Shown here in pieces: positions 55,952 through 64,000 of a DNA stretch of 64,000 nucleotides. The notes under the pieces were generated by a model. That model searched no databases and was not told where the DNA came from. It was given only the letters and a program-made list of their open reading frames with translations. Origin of the DNA: Ophioceras dolichostomum (Eukaryota > Ascomycota > Sordariomycetes > Magnaporthales > Ophioceraceae); assembly GCA_003049485.1 (NCBI GenBank), contig PYST01000179.1:1-64000 (forward strand), read 5' to 3'. The position numbers and the translations under genes were made by a program. How positions within the stretch are numbered: position 1 is the stretch's first letter; each line of letters starts with the position of its first letter.

Positions 55952-58048
55952 ATGGAATCCATCAGTCTTCTGGTGCGAGACATCGGATCGATTTTCAGCA
56001 GTGTCGTCAACGAAAGTGTCCCTTCAGATCAGGTATTCGATGGATTGCCCACCGATACTGAGGCCGCCGAGGTGCCTCTAAAGGACCCTCCATCGCCTGG
56101 GTCGACTTTGTCCGAGTTGCACGACTGGTGCGAATTTCAGTTCCCAGAGGAGAGGATTGTGCCGTCGCCGCAGCCTGGGTCGGCACTCCCGACCCTATCA
56201 CAGACAGGATCAAGCTTGACGGAGTCTGAGGGACTGTCGATGCTCCGCGAACAACAGGGTCCAACGAATTCAAGGAGATCCGAACTACCTGAGGGACCAA
56301 ATTCGGAAATAGAACTCGCCGAGCAGGAGGGCCCCAGGCAGCACCTGCCTGCGCGCAAATCGCCCCTCGTGGTTGCCCAGGACGAAGTGAATGAGGGGCG
56401 ACTGTCGACGCCACCTGGCCTGGCTATTTCATTTGGAGCGCCAGACTTGCGACAGGGAATATCGCCGTCGGTGGATCATATCGAAGAGGCTGGCTACCGG
56501 AAATTTGTCGATTATATTCATGAGCACAGGGTCGAAGGAACAGGAGCCCCGAGAGGAAGAGGAAGAGGAAGAGGACAGTCACCCCGGACAGAGGAGTCCT
56601 CAACTGAATCCTCAACTGGACACCCTGATTACGAATCCCCAGGCAGCGATGGGTGCAGCCCTACCTTAAGTCGCAGACCGAGTCCCGGGAGCTCTGCGGA
56701 CGAGCTCGACGCTCCTTCTACTCCCGGCTCCGCTTCCGGAGGCGCATCACCCATGGCACTATTCCCAAGAGAAATGGACGGACTGGAGTACGATCACCAA
56801 GGACCGATAGGCCACCACCACCACCACCACCACCATCACCACCAGCAAAACCACTGGAGGGATGCGACACCATACGTTGAGGGGACCGAGAACCTCTCAC
56901 CCCATCAGATCTTCGGAGACCCAACAGGCGGCTCCGACCAACGACAGAAACAGACTGGACACGGCAGCAACAGCAACCGGGCCCACGGGAACACCAAGCG
57001 GAAGCGGACCGACGACAGCGGTCGGTCAGGAAGCTATGCGGACGGTGGATACGGAGACGACGACGAGGAGGACCCCCCTCTCAGCGGCGGCGGCAACAGC
57101 AACGGCGCGGGCAACGGCGTGGGCGTGGGCGAGGACGGCTCGCGACCGGCGAAGAACGGCAAGAGGACGGCGTCGTTCGCGTGCCCTTATCTGAAGTACG
57201 ACCCGATCCGCCACAAGTCGTGCAACTCGCACATGCTCTCCAAGATCAGCTACGTCAAGCAGCACATCAAGCGCGCGCACCGCATGCCGATCCACTGCCC
57301 CATCTGCTTCGAGACCTTCGACGACGAGGAGGAGCGCGACGGCCACCTGCGGGGCCAGACCTGCCAGAAGCGCGAGCCGCGCCTGTTCGAGGGCGTGTCG
57401 ACCCGCCAGCTCTCGGAACTGAGCAAGCGGAGCGACCAGAAGAAGACGGAGGAGGAGCAGTGGTTCTTCATCTACGAGCTCATCTTCCCGGACTCCCCCC
57501 TGCCGCGCACGCCCTACGTCGACCCGGAGCTGTCCGAGGACCTGGTCGACTTCAACGCCTTCCTCCAGGTCGGCGGCGCCCGAGCGGTCAGGGACATGGT
57601 CATCCGGCGACTGCCCCCTTCCGTCGCCTTCGGCGTCGTCGAGCAGGAGCTCTTCTCCATCGACGCCTTCGCGCACGCGTTCCGAGACATCTTCAAGGAC
57701 TGGCTGCGCGTACGTGGGGGCACCACCAGCCCCGAGCACGGAGCCAACCTGCTGCTGTACGCCGCAGGTAGACAGGCCGCTGCTGCGAAAGCCTCCTCCT
57801 CGTCGTCTTCGGCGGCTGCGGCACTGCCACCGCCCACGACCGGGTCTCCAATAGCATTGCCCCTGAGCGGACCGGGAGGAACGCCTATCAACGGGTCTGC
57901 GGGATCCATGCCACTAGCAGAGATGGTATCGCCCGCGGGAAGTGGAGGAGGAGGACCAGGAGGAGGAGGGGGGCAAGGGACGAATGGAAATGGCTCTGGG
58001 CTGCCGACGCCGACTTACCACAGGGAGGATGTCCACGTTGCTCCGTGA
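55952..58048 (+). CDS. Fungal C2H2-type zinc-finger protein with disordered N-terminus
   Basis: Single exon of 698 aa from MESISLLVRD; a further in-frame ATG at 55910 would add 14 residues. Residues 1-400 are disordered, with a His-rich stretch of about nine His (about 289-298), PRGRGRGRGQSP and a basic NTKRKR motif. From about residue 407 comes FACPYLKYDPIRHKSC, then YVKQHIKRAHRMPIHCPICF and DDEEERDGHLRGQTC. This is the tandem finger pattern of a fungal family I recall with CPYFKKDP...HCPRC. The stretch EEEQWFFIYELIFPDSP follows the fingers, as usual for that family. The C-terminal 80 residues are Ser/Ala then Gly-rich. It is probably nuclear; target and role are unknown. Confidence 0.85.
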   Translation: MESISLLVRDIGSIFSSVVNESVPSDQVFDGLPTDTEAAEVPLKDPPSPGSTLSELHDWCEFQFPEERIVPSPQPGSALPTLSQTGSSLTESEGLSMLREQQGPTNSRRSELPEGPNSEIELAEQEGPRQHLPARKSPLVVAQDEVNEGRLSTPPGLAISFGAPDLRQGISPSVDHIEEAGYRKFVDYIHEHRVEGTGAPRGRGRGRGQSPRTEESSTESSTGHPDYESPGSDGCSPTLSRRPSPGSSADELDAPSTPGSASGGASPMALFPREMDGLEYDHQGPIGHHHHHHHHHHQQNHWRDATPYVEGTENLSPHQIFGDPTGGSDQRQKQTGHGSNSNRAHGNTKRKRTDDSGRSGSYADGGYGDDDEEDPPLSGGGNSNGAGNGVGVGEDGSRPAKNGKRTASFACPYLKYDPIRHKSCNSHMLSKISYVKQHIKRAHRMPIHCPICFETFDDEEERDGHLRGQTCQKREPRLFEGVSTRQLSELSKRSDQKKTEEEQWFFIYELIFPDSPLPRTPYVDPELSEDLVDFNAFLQVGGARAVRDMVIRRLPPSVAFGVVEQELFSIDAFAHAFRDIFKDWLRVRGGTTSPEHGANLLLYAAGRQAAAAKASSSSSSAAAALPPPTTGSPIALPLSGPGGTPINGSAGSMPLAEMVSPAGSGGGGPGGGGGQGTNGNGSGLPTPTYHREDVHVAP

Positions 58049-58901
58049 TCGACTTGCGTGTGCACAGCATGCAGACTACCTACCCGAGTCAGTATGTCGA
58101 CAAACGTGAGGAGAAATCATCGAGGTTGTCAACGACTCCACCTGAACGGATCCAACCACGGCCACCCCCTCTGTAAGGCATCAACGAGGCAGAAACAACT
58201 CGGAGCACCCCACATATCCGGGGGGTGGGTCGCCCAATGGTCCGCATCTCCCCCAACCCAGATCGCACGAATTCAAAGCACGAACCACGCACCCCTCTCG
58301 ACACCTGCTGCACCACCACAAATTGCGAGACCTTACGCGCACTCTCTATTCTGGACGTGTGTTTTTCTACGGGACAAGAAAACATCGCTTCGTTGAAAGT
58401 GCTAGTTTTGGCTTGGGGAACACCTGTGGCACCTATCAGCTCACAGTTCCGCTCCCGGGCCGCTCTATTCTTTTTCTCTTCTTCTCCTAGTCCTCGTCTG
58501 GCCGATAATCAGCTCCATCCGGGGAGAGCTATCACGACTTTCTTATTCTACCTGCTTGTTGCTCTTTCCTTTTCCTTGTTTCTTACGTACCCAGCGTGAT
58601 CTCTCTTTCTCTCAATCTCTCTCCTATCCTTCTCAGGTACCTCTTTTCAGATCACACTCGCTTAATACCCCCTTACTACTGCACTCGTTTTCTGACTTCA
58701 TATCTTTTATTTCGAATCCACGATACTTCAGGTTGTAATTTCATTAGGGTGGAACAGGAATTTGCAGAACGAGGTAGTAGCTTGGTACTAGGGGTCTACC
58801 CGGATATCATTCATAGCCTTAGTAATAATGCCACTCGCTCTCCCGCAGTCGCTCTACTCCCACGTTTTTCAAACACACCTCTCTACCTGACTTGCGGGTG
58901 T
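58049..58901. other. 3' flanks between the zinc-finger gene and the glycosidase pseudogene
   Basis: Pyrimidine-rich sequence around 58460-58720 and short frames only; no gene recognised. Confidence 0.45.
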
Positions 58902-61900
58902 CTAAAGCGCCTGCTGTAACCTTTTGTGCTTGATCACCCAGATGCCGTCGTGCGGGAAGCCGGGCGTGTCGCTCTCGGAACCTTCCCAGCCTTTGACCAT
59001 ATATGCCACTAATAATATAGGAGGAGAGAGAGGGGGGAAGGAGAGGGGAAAAGGAAACGAGCTGTGCCTAATCTCACCTACGAGAAGGAACTCGGAATTG
59101 TAAGCAAAGGTGGTGGTGTGCCGCCGATGCCTCCACGGACGGCGAAGTCTTGTATCAAACTGTCAGTACTTTTTGTTTTACGGTAGAAAATGAAAGAAGA
59201 AGAAGAAGGGGGGAAAAAAAAATACTATGTCAGGCCAAAAATAGCAGCTAGTGGTGTTTGGAAACAACCGATTTCTGGCCGACTATTTCGCCGAATGAAT
59301 CGACCGGGTGATTTTCTTTTTCAAGGAAAAGAAAACAGAAAAGAAAAGGAGGCAAAGGGNAAAAAGGGGGGGGGGGGGGGGGGGGGGGGGGAGAGATAGT
59401 ACTGGATAAGTAGTAGTACTGGTACTCACCAGCGTCGTCAAATATCCCGTTAATCAAACGCCGTCAACGAAACACCGCCCTTTCCCTATTCCCAGTCCTT
59501 GCCGAGTTATAACTAGGTAGCGAGCTCGTTTCTCCCCTAGCCCCTTATCTTGTCGTCTGTCCATACCTCGGCTACCTTATCGGCCGTCCGCAGCGTATGA
59601 TGGCGGCAGAACTTGTTGGTTGGGCTTCAAGGGGAAAAAGCAAACACGCGCGTGGTAAACCAATCTGTTGATTCTGATGATGTACAGGGAAGAGTAAAGG
59701 TAGTCTACACGTGAGTCGGAGGAATCGCTTTTGTAAGCGATTCCAAGGGGCCCACGTGACCTAAGGTCTGTCGAGGGGGCTGCCTTGGTGACTGAGGCAA
59801 CTCGTCCACGTGGGTGCACGGAAGTGCACCCAACCGTGGTTCAACAGAACTACTAATTACTAGAGGGCAGCATGCCCTGCAGCAAGCATGATGAGGCTCC
59901 GCAGATCGCCGGTTCCGCCCATGCCGTTCCACCTGGAGGCGTTGAGGCGTTCGTAGACGACGTAGAGACTCAGGTCGTCGTCCTCGGAGATGGGGGTGGT
60001 GGTAGTCACCGGTGGAAGGGCGAGGGAGGCGAGGACGGATGGATGTCCAAGGAGTGGGGATCGGGAGGAGGAGTTTCGTGAGGAAAGAGGAGGAGGTGTT
60101 CCGGCCTAGTGCTAGCAGGAGATCTGGTGGGTGATGGAATGGGGGCGTGGCTATACATTAGGGTAGCCAGGCACTGTAGGCTCTGCAATGGGGTTTGGGA
60201 TGCCAGGGTGCCAAGTCAGTCGTCTCTGCTCTCAGGTAATGGGAGAAAAGCTGGAAACGTTTAGGCCCCTGCTTCACGAACGGTGGTGGACCGAGATCGT
60301 AATATCCCGACGATTCGTTCTTCCACGCGTATAAAGCCATGTAGTCGGCCGTGTGCCTAATAATAGGCTCTCAGAGCTCCAGCGTTTCTCTTGATGGACG
60401 GGCTTTGTAAGAGAGTTCGGCCACGAACATCGGGCGTGGTGGAAGGCCGTCGGTCAGCAATAGCATGGTGGGCTGCTGGCTTAGGTTAGTAGGAATCATG
60501 TGAGAAGCCCGCCCCCTGCTATACCTGTGCTGCCACATCAAGAGAGCGTTGATGCTCCCAGGTGAACTCCTTTCTATCACAGCCTCGGCCGTCTTAGGCC
60601 ACCTAAAGGAGAAGGAAGAGGAGTGTGTCCTCCAAGTCAACGAATGAAGGCTCCTACCAAAGGGTAATGTCTTGCCTGAAGACTGAAAAGAGGGGGGCTG
60701 GCTTGACGCCCACTCACACGCGCCCTCCCAGCCCATCTCCCTAGCTCGGTCGAGCGAGGTCGACAGAAGCTTGTGATAGAGCTCGGGAAGAATGTCATCG
60801 AAGCACTTCTGTTCCTCCTAGGAGCATTAGTGGTTGTTGTGACGGGCGACCATCTCCATATGCAACTTGCCTGGTCACACACAAATCAAGGCGAGGAAGC
60901 AAAGGGAGAAAGAAGAAGACGTAGATAGTGACCCTCCGGAGGAAGCTGCCGTCGTGTACAAATGGCAACAGGGAAGATAGACAGCAAATGGAAGCACAAG
61001 TCAAGGAACTTAATGACTCAGAACATACCGTACCACCCACCAAAATTCATCAGCCCGCTCTCCTGAGGCGGCTGGCCCTCCGCTGCACCGTTGATCCGCA
61101 CGTAAAACTGCGATCGGATGATCCGGCGCTGTGGCTCGTCTGCCTTGGGGTTGGGCGGCGCCGTGGGGTCGACGAAGCCGCTCTCCTCCTAGTAGTCGAG
61201 CCAGTCGACTGCATTCCGCTCGGCGATGACGGCAGGGAGGGGCGGCCTGGCCTTTCGCGGGGAGATTTGGAGCGTGAACGAGATGCTACTGCTGCTGTTG
61301 CCGCTGCGGCTGTCACTCGTAGCAGAAGAGGGAGCTGTGGAAGAAGACCTCGTAGTGTTCCAACCCAGAGTGTACCGATATGCCTTCTTGGGAAGTCGAC
61401 GACCCTTCGGCTTCGGCTTCGTCGTCGCGCGTCAGCACGAGAGGAGGCGACTTGTTGTCGACCGGCCAGCGCAGGTTGACGAAGTACGTCGTGTCCTACA
61501 TCTTGTGGTAGATGTGCGCCATGTCTGCACTGCATGATGATGATGACGAGACGAGGCGCGTGCTGTGGTTGAACGGGAAGTCGTTCACCCATGCGAAGAC
61601 CTCGTACTTGTACGACTTGGAGTAGATGGGCCGGTAGGGGAAGTCGAGCTCGACCTGGAGGCTATCTGATGCGATCAAGGGTGAGTCGATCTCGAAGGCG
61701 ACTGAATCTGAGGCGAACTCGCCTCGCGTGTTGACCGTCACGGGCATCAGTCGGGACGTTTGAGGAAGACCCGGGCCCGGACCCGGACCTGGCGGCCACG
61801 AGGAAGGTGGATGTGGTGGTGCCGTTCCACAGGTCCAACTTCACTCCTGTCTAGGGGAGAGTATGTCGGAGGCTGTGAGAGTGTCGCCGTTGTAGCGGAG

Positions 61901-62988
61901 GCCGATGCGGCTGGGGTTGATACGGTTCGGGTTGCCGATCAGCCATTGGGAGACGGCTGGGAGGTTCGGATCGGGGTTTGCGTAATACACCTCCCGTCCG
62001 TGGGTGAGCATGGCTGTGTCCTTGTAGTCCTCCAGCTTCTCTCTAGGTTCACGTCAGGTGGTTCGGTTAGTGTCGGTCAGGGGGTAGTCTTCGGATGTCG
62101 AGTCTATTGTCAAGAGCGGATACTTTCCACCCGCGCTACTTATCCGTCGCTAGGCAGGGAGTCGTTATGCCATGCCCGGCGAGACATGGAGTTGAAGGGA
62201 AGGAAGGTCTGGAAAGGCCAGTGTCGGTCTGGGGAGTGACAATGATGGCTAGAGGGTACGGGCTCATAGTGCGCACCACCTGCATTCCGGTGTTGTCAAC
62301 GTCAAGGCGAAGCTGCCGTTTCCCACCTGGAGCGGTGTGGTGGAATTGCTGATCAAGCTCGTCCGGATGACGTATCTGGACACAACGGCACGCCTTGAAG
62401 GCTAACTAAGTAAGTCCTATTCTGCATGATAGAGTACAACGCTGCCTCTCCTGCCCATGTCTCTCCCGCGTCCCTTGACTCACCTGTCGATTTTCCCCAG
62501 CGCCAGGGCCGGCAACGATGACAGGACTACGAGGCCGGCCGTGTCGCCCGAGCTCCTGTATCGCCATCCGGGAAAATCCACCCCGAACAGTTCTTTGCTT
62601 CGGAGAAGATTCTCCTCATTCTCCAAATCTCTTCTTCAAAGTGGAGGTTGATGAACGTCACATCGCGGGATCTGAGATCCACTTACCCCGGGTCCCGTCA
62701 CCAGATTTCCGTAGTACCCCGGGCAGGGAAAGGGAACTAAAAATGGATGGACGACGGGACCCAGGCTATCGACGGATCACGACCCATTTGCCCCACGTCA
62801 AAAGACCGTCGGTAGCCCGCCGCATCGCTTAATACCGACGGGAGAGTTGCTGATGACGACAGCTGGTGGTCTGTCTGGGCAGGGTAGGGCCGGTGATCAT
62901 CAGGGGGCTGGCTACCGAGAGGAATGACACAAACGAGGCCACCATTGGGGCAACAAGCAGAGCAAAAGTAATGCCAAGTGGTTGACAT
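58902..62988 (-). pseudogene. Decayed fungal six-hairpin-type glycosidase gene
   Basis: Minus-strand fragments in several frames follow, in order, the fungal secreted six-hairpin glycosidase-like (rhamnosidase-like) family as I recall it. N-terminal TTPLQVGNGSFAL is near 62320. Then come YYANPDPNLPAVSQWLIGN (about 61980), LDLWNGTTTSTFLV (61820), VTVNTRGEFASDSVAFEIDS (61710) and FPAERNAVDWLDY-type text (61210). PPQESGLMNFGGWYG (61060), AREMGWEGA (60740), SPGSINALLMWQ (60545), NESSGYYDLGPPP (60305), GDLRSLIML (59890), GGIGGTPPP (59125) and KGWEGSESDTPGFPHDG (58990) follow. Many in-frame stops and frame changes lie between them. About 500 bp of extra low-complexity sequence interrupts 59.2-59.85 kb. 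Substrate and exact CAZy family are not assigned. Confidence 0.78.
59360..59391. repeat. Ambiguous base followed by G26 homopolymer
   Basis: An N at 59360 is followed by AAAAA and 26 consecutive G (59366-59391) inside the glycosidase pseudogene. The length of the run is unlikely to be exact; it marks a weak point in the sequence. Confidence 0.95.
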
Positions 62989-63407
62989 GGTTTTTCGATG
63001 TATGTGTGTTCTATCTTCTTGTCTTCGATGACATATCTCATCTTATAGCTCCTCTCTGGGAGTCAGATGCTGGGTATCTTTCCTTCTCATATCCTTCCTG
63101 TATGGTCGCCGCCATAGATCCTGCCTCTTTTTATCCCCCCTGAAAGACTCTAGAACTCCTGAGTAGGTAGGTAGCCAAACCATAACAAAACTCGCAAAAA
63201 AAGACGAACCAAGAACCAGCTCAGGCGTACTATGACTACCTATGTGCATCTGCGGAAAGAAACAGAAGAGGGGAGAAATATTCACAGAGAATAAGCAGGA
63301 GTAGCCTTTGTATATCCAAGAAGAACGCAAAAAGGTCAAAAACCAAGTACAGGGCAAAGAAGCGAAGCGTGGAAAGAAGAAGAAGGACAGGCAGGGCAGA
63401 AAAGAAA
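62989..63407. other. Intergenic, no supported gene
   Basis: Gap of about 420 bp between the partial reductase gene and the pseudogene, both on the minus strand. A 122-codon frame covers it but has a Phe/Ser-rich random look and is not called. Confidence 0.45.
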
Positions 63408-64000
63408 TCAAGCATTTGCCCTAACCTGTAAAGGCGCATCCGAGACCCTCAAGCCTCCACCACCGCTACTGCTACGCCTAGCAGCAGCAGCCGCAGCCTT
63501 GGCCTGCATCCTCAGGTCCAAGAACTGCCCCACCGTCGACACGACCTGCTCCTCGAACGACCGGAACCTGAACCCAAACGTCTCCTCCGTGAGCTCGACG
63601 TCGAGCCTCAGCGGAACCGTGTCCACGTTCCCCCTGGCCGTCAGCAGACGCGACTCGACCGCCTCCGGGAAGTACCTCGAGGCTATCTCCTTCGCGTCGT
63701 TCCACCGCGCTCCCCTGGGATCCGAAAGTATATAGCTCTGGTTCCCCGGGACGCGCACGGGCGACAGCGCGGCCACGTGCGCGCGCGCCACGTCGTCGAC
63801 GTGCACCGTCGCGCCGGCGTACGGGCCGAAATGCTTGCCGAGCAGCAGCGCCAGCACGACGGCGTTGGTGCCCCGCATGGCGCCCGCCGGCGTGGTCGCG
63901 GCGTCGTTGCGGCCCAGCACGAAGGACGGGTGCAGGTGCACGACGTCGAAGGCGGGGCGCTCGCGCGCGACCCATCTCTCCGCCGCGGAGAGCGCGGCCA
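63408..64000 (-). CDS. NAD-dependent epimerase/dehydratase-like reductase, C-terminal part (cut by window end)
   Basis: C-terminal about 197 residues of an extended SDR related to dihydroflavonol/cinnamoyl-alcohol reductases; the 5' part lies beyond the window. In frame: SAAERWVARERPAFDVVHLH, PSFVLGRND, then GATVHVDDVARAHVAALSP, the conserved late segment of this family, and NQSYILSDP. The N-terminal GxxGxxG motif and the YxxxK catalytic residues are expected upstream. The C-terminus is Ala/Ser/Gly-rich (AKAAAAAARRSSSGGGG). The visible part is intact, with a stop at 63408-63410. The substrate is unknown. Confidence 0.82.
   Translation of the reverse strand, partial: AALSAAERWVARERPAFDVVHLHPSFVLGRNDAATTPAGAMRGTNAVVLALLLGKHFGPYAGATVHVDDVARAHVAALSPVRVPGNQSYILSDPRGARWNDAKEIASRYFPEAVESRLLTARGNVDTVPLRLDVELTEETFGFRFRSFEEQVVSTVGQFLDLRMQAKAAAAAARRSSSGGGGLRVSDAPLQVRANA

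Overview
The window is nuclear DNA of a filamentous ascomycete (Pezizomycotina, most likely Sordariomycetes; the class is an inference). Genes are GC-rich at third positions. Introns are short (about 70-250 bp, GT...AG) and frequent. Products are typical of moulds: a LaeA-like methyltransferase, a fungal transcription-factor middle region, CWH43, an ELYS-domain protein, a Nup42/AMO1-type nucleoporin, a GH5 hydrolase and a fungal P450. No prokaryotic operon, tRNA, rRNA, CRISPR array or intact transposon was seen. All spliced models come from reading splice sites and family conservation by eye.

Layout. 1-10.7 kb is accessory and partly decayed. It has an 11-exon SAM-methyltransferase whose stop lies 11 bp before a huge (AC)n(AG)n microsatellite (2247-2938), one small unknown gene, a degenerate tandem repeat, an SDR pseudogene and a damaged transcription-factor gene. 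12-24.3 kb is a dense core block: a zinc-finger protein with a protease-like C-terminal region, CUE3/ASCC2, ribosomal protein S20, Nup42/AMO1 and a secreted GH5 enzyme. 25.8-38.4 kb holds a P450, a complete CWH43 (GPI-lipid remodelling), a membrane protein with about 78 collagen Gly-X-Y triplets, and an F-box-like protein. 38.8-48 kb holds an ELYS-domain protein and condensin SMC4, divergently transcribed from a 371-bp gap, followed by a single-pass surface protein. 48-54 kb is almost gene-free. 54-58 kb has a small unknown gene and a fungal zinc-finger protein. 58.9-63 kb is a decayed six-hairpin-type glycosidase, and the window ends inside an NAD-dependent epimerase/reductase gene.

Functional themes. 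Several neighbours serve the nucleus and chromosomes (ELYS-domain protein, SMC4, Nup42/AMO1) or the cell surface and wall (CWH43, collagen-like protein, Mid2-like sensor, GH5). Nothing shows that they form one pathway; only the ELYS/SMC4 pair shares a promoter region. The most unusual items are the membrane-anchored collagen-like protein, the zinc-finger/GDSG fusion protein, the micro-exon run in the methyltransferase and the 668-bp pure GA tract.
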